From: an uncultured Clostridia bacterium
GTDB lineage: Bacteria > Bacillota > Clostridia > Oscillospirales > Acutalibacteraceae
Reading direction: 5' to 3'
Assembly: GCA_937888485.1 (NCBI GenBank)
Contig: CALAQQ010000063.1
Coordinates: forward strand, 1 to 12,878
DNA: 12,878 nt
Positions 1-7,527 of this stretch are shown here, one piece after another. The notes beneath the pieces are model-generated. The model had not been told where the DNA came from. It did no database searches and saw only the letters and a list, made by a program, of their open reading frames with translations. The position numbers were made by a program, and so were the translations under genes. The stretch's first letter is position 1. Every line of letters starts with the position of its first letter.

Positions 1-975
<975 letters not shown>

Positions 976-1040
976 ATTAATCTAGTTCATTTTACTTTCT
1001 TTATCCAATCTTTGTTCAGTTTTCAGGGTGTATGAAACTG

Positions 1041-1046
1041 TATAAT
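1041..1046 (+). promoter_or_regulatory. possible -10 element for the surface protein gene
   Basis: A perfect TATAAT lies about 60 bases before the start codon at 1103, but no convincing -35 box is seen 16-18 bases upstream (18 bases upstream reads CAGTTT). If used, transcription would begin near 1053, at the base of the next hairpin. This is the weakest promoter call in the window. Confidence 0.3.
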
Positions 1047-1052
1047 TTATTA

Positions 1053-1083
1053 ACCGTCTCTATGAGGCGGTTTTATTTATATT
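1053..1083 (+). terminator. terminator-like hairpin after the rRNA gene
   Basis: ACCGTCTC and GAGGCGGT form an 8-bp stem (one G-T pair) with a 3-base loop, followed by the T-rich run TTTTATTTATATTTT. This fits a factor-independent terminator for the rRNA operon. It lies only about 20 bases before the next gene's ribosome-binding site, so it could instead be the 5' stem-loop of that mRNA. Confidence 0.65.
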
Positions 1084-1102
1084 TTCTGTTTCGGAGGATG
1101 TT

Positions 1103-2230
1103 ATGAAAAGAATTATCTCTGCATTATTAATTTTTGTTTTCTTATACATTGTTGGATTTAATGCTTTTTCATTTGTAATCGACGGCAAGGATAACGGTGT
1201 TGAGTGGGACGGAGCATCTGTTTATAAACTTGTTGACGGAGAAAGCAACTGCGGAGTTAATTTCGGGCTTGTGAAGGTCAAGTTTGATTATGAAGAGAAT
1301 GCGCTTTGTCTGTGTTTTCATTTCATTGATCCGGAATTGACTGTTGATAATGAGTTGGCAGGTATATTTTTAACAGTTGATGATTCTGCAGAATTTGAAA
1401 TTGTTGCTTCGGATGGCACTCTTTCTGATGATACTGACCCCTATTGTTTTGATGGTGCGGTTTATGTTGATGAAAACAACGGTGCGACATGTGAAATCCG
1501 TATAGGGATTAAAACCGGTCTTCCCGAATCTATTGATTTTGAAGTCCGTTTTATAGATTCTCATGGTTTATATTCTGATTATAAAAATCTCACTGTTATA
1601 AATGAGCTGTATGAAACAACTGAAGTTTTGACTGTTAATCCAACAGCCGACAATAATGACCCTGCGTATAATCCGGATATTTTTGAGGAGAAATCCAAAA
1701 AGACCACCCGTGAAAAAACATCAAAAGAAACGACAAAAAGAAAAACTACAACTAAAAAGCATACGACTAAATCAAAAAAGTCAGAAACAGATACGACTTT
1801 TTATATTAAGACATCTCCGCCTTACATTTATACCGGTTATGCAGATACAACAAAAATGAAAACAACTAAGAAAAACACTACCGCAGTTAAAACAACCCAA
1901 GCAGTTAAAACATCTAAAGTCAAGAAATCTGATACTATTAAAGAAAAGATTTATTATTATGAGAAAGAAATATATATTTCGGAAGTTTATGTCACACAGT
2001 CAACAACTGTTGCTGAAATTGAAACTGTTACTTCAGCTGATTTGAGTCATACCGATAATATAATGACGGAATCCTCTGTTGAAACAACCGGTCAAATACC
2101 TTCTGTTACACTGTCAAAAGGGTCAAAATATAAAAAAGTTATTGCCGGAATAAGTATGGTAATATTTATAGCAATAGCCTGTTACGGTACATATTCTGCG
2201 AAGAAACACAAGTCTTCATCAGGCGAATAA
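1103..2230 (+). CDS. surface protein: secreted head, Lys/Thr-rich stalk, C-terminal membrane anchor
   Basis: Function is not known. The 375-residue product starts with a signal peptide (basic MKR, then a hydrophobic run to about residue 23, AFS|F). A globular head spans about 24-170. Its pattern of an IDG near the start, then a GxVxVKxxYxxxALxLxFxxxDPEL-like stretch around residues 55-80, resembles carbohydrate-binding family 9 domains, but this is only a resemblance. Residues about 197-310 are a low-complexity stalk of Lys and Thr (KTT, TTK units) broken by Tyr-rich patches (YYYEKEIYISEVYV near 284-297). A transmembrane helix at about 346-364 is followed by the basic tail SAKKHKSSSGE. This layout suits a protein crossing the cell wall with its head outside. 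There is no LPXTG sortase motif. GGAGG at 1093-1097, 5 bases before the ATG, fixes the start. It appears monocistronic: the next gene has its own promoter. Confidence 0.85.
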   Translation: MKRIISALLIFVFLYIVGFNAFSFVIDGKDNGVEWDGASVYKLVDGESNCGVNFGLVKVKFDYEENALCLCFHFIDPELTVDNELAGIFLTVDDSAEFEIVASDGTLSDDTDPYCFDGAVYVDENNGATCEIRIGIKTGLPESIDFEVRFIDSHGLYSDYKNLTVINELYETTEVLTVNPTADNNDPAYNPDIFEEKSKKTTREKTSKETTKRKTTTKKHTTKSKKSETDTTFYIKTSPPYIYTGYADTTKMKTTKKNTTAVKTTQAVKTSKVKKSDTIKEKIYYYEKEIYISEVYVTQSTTVAEIETVTSADLSHTDNIMTESSVETTGQIPSVTLSKGSKYKKVIAGISMVIFIAIACYGTYSAKKHKSSSGE

Positions 2231-2244
2231 ATTGTTAAAAAATA

Positions 2245-2273
2245 TTGATGCAGTACTAAAACCATGTTATACT
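2245..2273 (+). promoter_or_regulatory. promoter of the GH2 gene
   Basis: TTGATG at 2245-2250 and TATACT at 2268-2273 are separated by 17 bases, with an extended -10 TGT directly before the -10 box. The predicted transcription start is near 2280. That excludes the upstream in-frame ATG at 2279 as a start codon and supports initiation at 2306. Confidence 0.8.
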
Positions 2274-2293
2274 CATAGATGAAAATTCTTTTC

Positions 2294-2298
2294 GGAGG
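2294..2298 (+). promoter_or_regulatory. ribosome-binding site deciding the GH2 start
   Basis: GGAGG lies 7 bases before the ATG at 2306. The ATG at 2279 has no such site and falls at the transcription start. A second ATG at 2302 is out of frame and stops after three codons. Confidence 0.85.
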
Positions 2299-2305
2299 AA
2301 TATGT

Positions 2306-4582
2306 ATGGGTAATGTTATTGATATTAACCGCAACTGGAAATTTCATTTCGGAGATACTACCGGTGCTGACTATATGGGGTACGATGACGGTGCATGGAG
2401 AGATATAAATCTTCCTCATGACTGGTCGGTTGAACATATTTTTGATAAGTCAAATGCAAGCGGTACGGGTTATCTTCCCGGAGGTACTGCATGGTACAGA
2501 AAACACTTCATTCTCCCTGATGATGTCAGCGAAAAACGTGTCAGAATAACCTTCGGCGGAATTTATAAGCATTCCCGCGTCTGGATAAACAGCAATTATC
2601 TCGGTGGCTGGGCATATGGATATTCAACATTTACATTTGATGTTTCGGATTTTGTGCGTTCGGGTGAAAATGTAATCAGTGTTCAGGTTGAACATAACGA
2701 GGTTGCTGATTCAAGATGGTTTACGGGAAGCGGAATTTACAGAGATGTTACTCTTGAGATTTCGGATAAGAATTGTTTTGAGAAAAACGGAGTTTTTGTT
2801 TCAACACAAGAAATTGTTAACGACAATGCAGTGATAAAGATCGAATATAAAACTCTCGGATGTGACGGTGCGGAGTTTACTGTTGAGGATAAACTCGGAA
2901 ATCCGGTTGCAATGGGCAAGTGTAATGGCAGTTGCGGTGATATTCAGATCAGCGTACCTGATGCCGAACTCTGGTCACCTGATAATCCTGTTATGTATAA
3001 CCTTGTTTGCCGTTCAATTAAGAGCAGCGTAATTTCTGACGAAATCACAATTCCATTTGGTGTAAGAACGGCTGTTTTTGATGCAAATAAGGGATTCTTC
3101 CTTAACGGAAAAAATATAAAACTCAAGGGCGTATGTGTTCACCACGATGCAGGTGCACTCGGTGCGGCTGTACCGACAAGTGTATGGGAACGCCGACTGA
3201 AAAAATTCAAGGAGGCAGGCTGTAACGCATTAAGAACTGCACACAATCCTCCCTCGTCGGATTTACTTGATTTATGCGATAAAATCGGTTTGCTTGTTAT
3301 GGATGAAGCCTTTGACGAATGGGAAGGTGCAAAAAACAAGTGGTGGCAGGGTCATAATGTTTATCCGCCAAAGCGCTTCGGATATGCTGGGGATTTTCCG
3401 ATGTGGCATAAGGCTGACCTTGAGGCAATGGTGCTTCGTGACAGAAATCATCCGAGCATAATTCTCTGGTCAATAGGAAACGAAATAGACTATCCCAATG
3501 ATCCCTATGTAACTCCTCTTTTTGATGAGGTGCTTGGCAATAATGATGCAAACAAGCCTGCACAGGAAAGAAGATATGACGATAAGAAACCCGATGCAAG
3601 GCGTTTGACAACGGTTGCAAAGAAGCTTGTTGATATTGTTCATGCTGTGGACAGCACACGCCCTGTTCTTTCAGCACTTTCGTTCCCTGAATTATCGACA
3701 AAAACGGGATTTTTTGATGTGCTTGATGTTGCAGGTTACAATTACCGTGAACATTTTTATGAGCAGGACCATAAACTTTTCCCTGAAAAGGTAATATTAG
3801 GAAGTGAAAACAGCCATTCACCCGAGGCTTGGTATGCGGTCAGAGATAACGAATATATCTGCGGACAGTTTTTATGGACGGGAATTGATTTCCTCGGCGA
3901 ATGCAGAGGTTGGCCCGTAAGAATTTCGCAGGCGGGTATGCTTGATTTATGCGGAAACGAAAAACCGCTTTATTATCAGAGGAAAGCCTTCTGGATAGAT
4001 GAACCTTTTGTTAAAATAGCAGTGTCAAGAGGTACTAAGGATAAGACGAGCGTATGGTCGGATAGCTTTGTTTATATGGCGGATGAGGGTGAAACCGTTT
4101 CGGTCAGCTGTTATACGAATTCTGAAAGTGCAGAGCTTTTCATAAACGGAAAATCGCTCGGCAAAAAGACTCTTACCGATAAAGACGGTTGCCGTGTGAC
4201 ATGGGAATTTCCTTATGAATCGGGAGTTCTTACAGCGAAGGCAGGAAATGCGGTTGATACTATTTATACACCCGAAAATGCAAATAAAATCAGCTTCGAT
4301 ATTTACGAAAACATCGGTGATTGCATTCAGCTTGAGGTTGAACTTCGGGATGAAAATGGCAATGTATCATCAGCGGATGACAAGGTGATTTATTATCAGC
4401 TTATAGGTGACGGTGAAATACTCGGAATCGAAAACGGAAAACCCGATGATTTGACCTGCTATGCAGAAAACTACCGTTCAACCTATAATGGCAGAGCGAT
4501 AGTTTATGTGAGAAAAAATGCAGAAAAAATCCGCCTTTATGCTTTCACAAAAGACGGTCTGAACGCTGAAATTGAATTATAA
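2306..4582 (+). CDS. glycoside hydrolase family 2 beta-glycosidase (beta-galactosidase type)
   Basis: This 758-residue enzyme should hydrolyse terminal beta-linked sugars (galactosides or glucuronides) by the retaining mechanism. It has no signal peptide, so it is cytoplasmic. Domain order: sugar-binding jelly roll at about 1-155 (GSGIYRDV at 141-148), Ig-like sandwich at about 160-255, (beta/alpha)8 barrel at about 258-562, a DUF4982-like beta domain at about 578-655, and a last beta domain to the C-terminus. Visible motifs are RTAHNPPS (310-317), MDEAFDEW (332-339), WSIGNEID with the probable acid/base Glu393, LGSEN with the probable nucleophile Glu501, and FLWTGIDFLGE (522-532). The protein is far shorter than E. 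coli LacZ (about 1020) and matches the compact GH2 plus DUF4982 type. The start at 2306 is set by its GGAGG and by the promoter. The gene is monocistronic and convergent with the DUF386 operon. Substrate cannot be read from the sequence. Confidence 0.93.
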   Translation: MGNVIDINRNWKFHFGDTTGADYMGYDDGAWRDINLPHDWSVEHIFDKSNASGTGYLPGGTAWYRKHFILPDDVSEKRVRITFGGIYKHSRVWINSNYLGGWAYGYSTFTFDVSDFVRSGENVISVQVEHNEVADSRWFTGSGIYRDVTLEISDKNCFEKNGVFVSTQEIVNDNAVIKIEYKTLGCDGAEFTVEDKLGNPVAMGKCNGSCGDIQISVPDAELWSPDNPVMYNLVCRSIKSSVISDEITIPFGVRTAVFDANKGFFLNGKNIKLKGVCVHHDAGALGAAVPTSVWERRLKKFKEAGCNALRTAHNPPSSDLLDLCDKIGLLVMDEAFDEWEGAKNKWWQGHNVYPPKRFGYAGDFPMWHKADLEAMVLRDRNHPSIILWSIGNEIDYPNDPYVTPLFDEVLGNNDANKPAQERRYDDKKPDARRLTTVAKKLVDIVHAVDSTRPVLSALSFPELSTKTGFFDVLDVAGYNYREHFYEQDHKLFPEKVILGSENSHSPEAWYAVRDNEYICGQFLWTGIDFLGECRGWPVRISQAGMLDLCGNEKPLYYQRKAFWIDEPFVKIAVSRGTKDKTSVWSDSFVYMADEGETVSVSCYTNSESAELFINGKSLGKKTLTDKDGCRVTWEFPYESGVLTAKAGNAVDTIYTPENANKISFDIYENIGDCIQLEVELRDENGNVSSADDKVIYYQLIGDGEILGIENGKPDDLTCYAENYRSTYNGRAIVYVRKNAEKIRLYAFTKDGLNAEIEL

Positions 4583-4586
4583 AATT

Positions 4587-4614
4587 AACGGTGCAGTTCA
4601 AAAACTGCACCGTT
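4587..4614. terminator. shared terminator between convergent GH2 and DUF386 genes
   Basis: AACGGTGCAGTT and AACTGCACCGTT form a perfect 12-bp stem with a CAAA loop. It lies 4 bases after the GH2 stop and 5 bases beyond the stop of the opposite gene. On the minus strand the stem is followed by AATTTTATAATT; on the plus strand the tail is a weaker TTATGATTATATTTT. One hairpin appears to serve both directions. Confidence 0.85.
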
Positions 4615-4619
4615 TATGA

Positions 4620-5060
4620 TTATATTTTGATTTTGAAAACAGCTTTTTTAATTGTTTCGCTGTTCATTTTAATGCAGGGTTTGTGTGTGTCTTCAGGTGC
4701 AAGGAAAACGAAAGTGCCTTCGGAAAGAGCAATTCTTGCGGCTTCTTCAGTCTGACCTTTGAAGAACTCGATGTCGGGTTTGTAGCCTGTTGTATCCGTT
4801 GCGAATTCAATGGGTAAAACATCAATGTATTCGCCGCCGCTTATTGCATACTGCAAATCATGAAAATCTCTGTGTGCCTCATAATCGCTGCCGTTTTCGG
4901 GTGAATACTCGGAAATGCCGACTTTGATGCCTTCTGCAACGTCATAGCCGCCGCATTCAAGAGCCTTCATATCATTTTCTTCAACGAATTTTGCGATTGC
5001 ATCAAAAGCGGGATTGAGAGTGGAATAATTCCTGAGATTTTTTATTGTGTCATAAATCAT
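4620..5060 (-). CDS. YhcH/YjgK/YiaL (DUF386) family protein, likely sugar anomerase
   Basis: This 146-residue cupin-like protein belongs to the family of E. coli NanQ/YhcH (sialic acid anomerase) and EbgC (small subunit of the evolved beta-galactosidase). The length matches (about 150). The N-terminus MIYDTIKNL is typical. The family metal/active-site motif EAHRDFHDLQY is at 61-71 (Glu61, His63, His67, Gln70) and LAPEDTHKP at 120-128 (Glu123, His126). There is no signal peptide, so it is cytosolic. It is last in the operon with the SdpI-like gene: its ATG overlaps the upstream TGA in ATGA (5057-5060), and AAAGGAG lies 8 bases upstream inside that gene, so translation is probably coupled. The probable job is interconverting anomers of a sugar released by glycosidases; the actual sugar is unknown. 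The convergent GH2 neighbour recalls the EbgA/EbgC pair but is not co-transcribed. Confidence 0.92.
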   Translation of the reverse strand: MIYDTIKNLRNYSTLNPAFDAIAKFVEENDMKALECGGYDVAEGIKVGISEYSPENGSDYEAHRDFHDLQYAISGGEYIDVLPIEFATDTTGYKPDIEFFKGQTEEAARIALSEGTFVFLAPEDTHKPCIKMNSETIKKAVFKIKI

Positions 5061-5695
5061 TGCTTATTCTCCTTTTTGTGGAAAAGATAGGACCCGATAA
5101 CAGGGATTATAACCATTATAATCGTTATCGCCATAAAAATCCATACCGTTTTCAAAAAAGATAAAGCAATTATCAGAAGTCCGCCGATAACCCATGTTTT
5201 TCCTGCAAGGCGGTGTGTATAGTTCCAGTTTTCTTCGCTTTCAAGTGTCCACGGAACTTTTATACCGATGGTGTAGCTTTGTTTGCATTTTGGCATATAG
5301 TTTCCGATAACAATAAAAAATATACCAAAGAAAAACGGGAAGATTGTATTGATATTAAGTTCATAACCGAGAGCAAAAGAATAAATAATTCCGCCTACGA
5401 ATATCGAGAGAACAGGTGTTATCCAGAGAACAAGGTTTATATTTTTCTCGGTTATATTTTTATTTTTCGGGTCAAGAGTTGTTACCAACATGCAAATCCA
5501 GTGAACAGCAAGCATGAAAAGGGGCATGGCAAAAACTGCAGTTACTTTTCCGCTCCATCCGTCAACAACACCCTGCGCATTGAAATGAATTGGAACTTCT
5601 TCGGGGAGCTTATTCCAAAGAATCAGCCCTGCAACAATGGGCAGAAGAATGACAACGGATGTGATTATCAGCATCTTTAAGTTTTTCTTAATCAT
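5057..5695 (-). CDS. sdpI: SdpI/YfhL-family membrane immunity protein (DUF1648 + SdpI)
   Basis: This integral membrane protein of 212 residues is close in length to Bacillus SdpI (about 207), which protects against the SdpC toxin and inactivates the repressor SdpR at the membrane. An N-terminal DUF1648 region carries LPEEVPIHFNAQG (30-42), and a C-terminal SdpI region carries GNYMPKCKQSYTIGIKVPWT (131-150) and NWNYTHRLAGK (156-166). About six membrane helices are visible near 8-27, 52-74, 88-108, 115-134, 166-183 and 185-204, with a basic C-terminal tail. I place the start at 5695: AAAGGAG at 5705-5711 is 9 bases from this ATG but directly abuts the ATG at 5704. The gene overlaps the repressor stop by 8 bases and the DUF386 start by 4. 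No SdpC-like toxin gene lies nearby, so whether it gives immunity or general membrane-stress tolerance is open. Confidence 0.93.
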   Translation of the reverse strand: MIKKNLKMLIITSVVILLPIVAGLILWNKLPEEVPIHFNAQGVVDGWSGKVTAVFAMPLFMLAVHWICMLVTTLDPKNKNITEKNINLVLWITPVLSIFVGGIIYSFALGYELNINTIFPFFFGIFFIVIGNYMPKCKQSYTIGIKVPWTLESEENWNYTHRLAGKTWVIGGLLIIALSFLKTVWIFMAITIIMVIIPVIGSYLFHKKENKQ

Positions 5696-5963
5696 TCTGA
5701 GCATCTCCTTTCAGGTCGGTTATCCAGAGCATGATTTCTTCAAGAACCGACGCATTGAGTTCATAATAAATATATTTTCCGTCGCGTTTATCCCGTATAA
5801 GGTCTGCATCCTTGAGAACGGAAAGATGTCTTGATATAGCGGCGAAGCTGACGGAAAATTTTTCTGAAATATCTCCTGCCGACATTGACCTTTTTTTCAA
5901 GAGATTGAGAATTTCTCGCCTTGTAGGGTCTGCAAGGGCTTTAAGTGTGTTTTGCATACCCAT
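5688..5963 (-). CDS. sdpR: ArsR-family transcriptional repressor, SdpR-like
   Basis: This small winged-helix DNA-binding protein (91 residues) opens the sdpR-sdpI-DUF386 operon. The start region contains the ArsR signature LKALADPTRREILNLL (7-22). The recognition helix region MSAGDISEKFSVSFAAISRH spans 27-46, and the beta-wing RDKRDGKYIYYELN spans 57-70. There are no cysteine clusters, so it does not look like a metal sensor; this matches the SdpR type, which is controlled by its partner SdpI. The start at 5963 is chosen because AGAGGTG (5969-5975) lies 5 bases upstream. The in-frame ATG at 5987 has no site, and a third ATG at 5957 is less well placed. The palindrome at 5984-6007 over the promoter start is the probable binding site, giving autorepression. 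The 3' end overlaps sdpI by 8 bases. Confidence 0.92.
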   Translation of the reverse strand: MGMQNTLKALADPTRREILNLLKKRSMSAGDISEKFSVSFAAISRHLSVLKDADLIRDKRDGKYIYYELNASVLEEIMLWITDLKGDAQND

Positions 5964-5968
5964 ATAAT

Positions 5969-5975
5969 CACCTCT
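5969..5975 (-). promoter_or_regulatory. ribosome-binding site deciding the repressor start
   Basis: AGAGGTG on the minus strand lies 5 bases before the ATG at 5963. The longer reading from 5987 has no site in front of it, and its codons overlap the operator palindrome. Confidence 0.7.
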
Positions 5976-5983
5976 GTTATTTA

Positions 5984-6007
5984 ACATTTAACTTAACTGT
6001 TAAATGT
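5984..6007. promoter_or_regulatory. palindromic operator, likely for the ArsR-type repressor
   Basis: ACATTTAAC, 6 bases (TTAACT), then GTTAAATGT form a perfect inverted repeat with 9-bp arms. It begins directly downstream of the -10 box of the minus-strand promoter and covers the predicted transcription start near 6001. An ArsR dimer bound here would block initiation of its own operon. It lies about 55 bases or more from the putative start for the opposite GH30 operon, so control of that operon is less likely. Confidence 0.75.
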
Positions 6008-6036
6008 ATTGTATCACGTTGAAAATTTTTTGTCAA
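6008..6036 (-). promoter_or_regulatory. promoter of the sdpR-sdpI-DUF386 operon
   Basis: On the minus strand a consensus TTGACA (6031-6036) and TACAAT (6008-6013) are separated by 17 bases, with an extended -10 TGA. The predicted start is near 6001, giving a leader of about 38 bases. This is the strongest promoter in the window, as expected for one held down by a repressor. Confidence 0.85.
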
Positions 6037-6058
6037 GTGTTCAGACAGAAAAAAATGC

Positions 6059-6087
6059 TTGAATATATTTCCGTTATACATTAAAAT
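6059..6087 (+). promoter_or_regulatory. weak candidate promoter of the GH30 operon
   Basis: TTGAAT at 6059-6064 and TAAAAT at 6082-6087 are 17 bases apart. The predicted start near 6094 leaves only about 15 bases before the ATG at 6109. A TATAAT at 6087-6092 is also present but lacks a -35 partner and would start inside the ribosome-binding site. Confidence 0.35.
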
Positions 6088-6097
6088 ATAATGGAAT

Positions 6098-6103
6098 GGA
6101 GTG
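6098..6103 (+). promoter_or_regulatory. ribosome-binding site deciding the GH30 start
   Basis: GGAGTG lies 5 bases before the ATG at 6109. The in-frame ATG at 6091 precedes this site and has no purine-rich element of its own. Confidence 0.75.
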
Positions 6104-6108
6104 ATTTG

Positions 6109-7527
6109 ATGATATTGAAATATCTCTGTATAGTTTTTGCCGCTTTGCAGGCATTTACATTTTCTGTTTTTACTAACGATAAAACGCAGACAATCGGCGT
6201 AAATCAATATGAAATGCATCAGACCTTTGAAACTTTCGGCACAAGCTCATGCTGGTGGTCGCAGACGATTAACAATGAAGAAACCGCCAAAGAAATTGCA
6301 AGGCTTCTTTATGATGACGAAACAGGTCTCGGTCTTGATGTTTACCGTTATAATGTTGGCGGCGGTGAGGCTGATAATCCCGATTGCCGTATATGGGACA
6401 GAACAAGACGTACAGAAAGCTTTTACGTGCTTAATCCCGAAACAGGGGAATATGAATATGATTTCACACGTGATTCAAATGCAAGAAGAATGCTTGATAT
6501 GGCGGTTGAATACGGCGCGGAAGAAATCATTCTTTTCTGCAACAGTCCTCATTTTTCAATGACTGCGAGCGGTCATGCTTCGGGCGGTCTTGAACCCAAT
6601 GTTTCAAATCTTCCCAAAGAAAACTATGACGAATTTGTTGATTATCTTCTGACAATTGCCGATTGGTTTGTTGACGAGGGATATCCCGTAACTGCGATAT
6701 CCCCTATAAATGAGCCCCAATGGTCGTGGGGCGGTGAATGGGTCGGTCAGGAGGGATGTCATTATACTGCAGACGAAGCCGTTGAGCTTCTTGAACTTTT
6801 TGCGGTTACAATGAAAGAAAGAAATTCGCCGTATAAACTCAGCGGACCCGAAAGCGGTGAGCTTTCTCCCGGATATTATGAATATATAGACAAATTTTTT
6901 GCAAGTGATATTCTCAATGAATTCTGTGATACTTATTCAGGCCACAGCTATTGGCTTGACAATAAGCTTGACCTGAAAACAATGGCAGGCGAAAAGTTCA
7001 GAAATGAGTATCCCGCCAAAAAGCTTGAAATGAGCGAATGGTGCGAATTGCCCATGACGATTGACCCGACAACAATTGACAGCGGACTTTATATGGCAAA
7101 CATCATTGTTCAGGACCTCAATCTTCTCGGTGCGGTTTCGTGGCAGAGCTGGACAGCGGTCAACGGTGACGGCGTTATGGATATCATAAACGGCGAACTT
7201 GTGATGTATAACAGATATTATGCGTACAAGCATTTTTCGCAGTTCATAAAAGAAGGCATGAACCTAGTTACCGTTATGGACAGTTTTGAGGGTTCAAGTC
7301 AGATTGCATCAACCGCATTTAAAGGCGACGGCGAAACAGTTCTGATTCTTATCAATAACTCTGAAAAAGCTGAAGATATCAAGCTTTACGGTTGCTATAA
7401 ATCAATGGATGTTTATCGTACGGATACTGAAACAAACTGCGAGAAGATCTATTCCGGAAAATACAAAACAGGAATAAATCTTCCCGCAAAAAGCATAACC
7501 ACAATTGTTCTGGAGGAGTTTATATGA
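6109..7527 (+). CDS. glycoside hydrolase family 30 enzyme
   Basis: This 472-residue retaining glycosidase of clan GH-A is likely exported. Residues 1-20 form a hydrophobic segment (MILKYLCIVFAALQAF) usable as a signal peptide or anchor. The barrel starts with FETFGTSSCWWSQ (40-52) and DVYRYNVGGG (77-86), both GH30-like. AISPINEPQW contains the probable acid/base Glu202; LEMSEW contains the probable nucleophile Glu310. SGHSYW (277-282) and SWQSWTAV (344-351) fit the barrel's late strands, and residues from about 380 form the side beta-sandwich of GH30 enzymes. The length fits the family. The subfamily is unsure: endo-beta-1,6-galactanase, glucuronoxylanase and beta-glucosidase-type members share these motifs. 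I start it at 6109 on the evidence of GGAGTG. Its TGA overlaps the next ATG by 4 bases, so both proteins are made from one mRNA in coupled fashion, which suggests action on the same glycan. Confidence 0.88.
   Translation: MILKYLCIVFAALQAFTFSVFTNDKTQTIGVNQYEMHQTFETFGTSSCWWSQTINNEETAKEIARLLYDDETGLGLDVYRYNVGGGEADNPDCRIWDRTRRTESFYVLNPETGEYEYDFTRDSNARRMLDMAVEYGAEEIILFCNSPHFSMTASGHASGGLEPNVSNLPKENYDEFVDYLLTIADWFVDEGYPVTAISPINEPQWSWGGEWVGQEGCHYTADEAVELLELFAVTMKERNSPYKLSGPESGELSPGYYEYIDKFFASDILNEFCDTYSGHSYWLDNKLDLKTMAGEKFRNEYPAKKLEMSEWCELPMTIDPTTIDSGLYMANIIVQDLNLLGAVSWQSWTAVNGDGVMDIINGELVMYNRYYAYKHFSQFIKEGMNLVTVMDSFEGSSQIASTAFKGDGETVLILINNSEKAEDIKLYGCYKSMDVYRTDTETNCEKIYSGKYKTGINLPAKSITTIVLEEFI

Noticed and set aside
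1680..2030. DNA tandem repeat in the Lys/Thr stalk region
   Set aside because: The amino acids are repetitive, but the codons and unit lengths vary and there is no fixed DNA period. It is low-complexity coding, not a tandem array.
2279..2305. Nine-codon N-terminal extension of the GH2 enzyme
   Set aside because: The ATG at 2279 is at the predicted transcription start with no ribosome-binding site, whereas GGAGG is correctly spaced for 2306.
3297..3821. 174-codon antisense reading frame inside the GH2 gene
   Set aside because: It is a shadow of the conserved GH2 barrel coding strand. Its Cys/His/Gln-rich composition is typical of antisense frames.
5213..5680. 155-codon plus-strand reading frame opposite sdpI
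   Set aside because: It is antisense to a clear SdpI-family gene, has no ribosome-binding site, and its composition is not protein-like.
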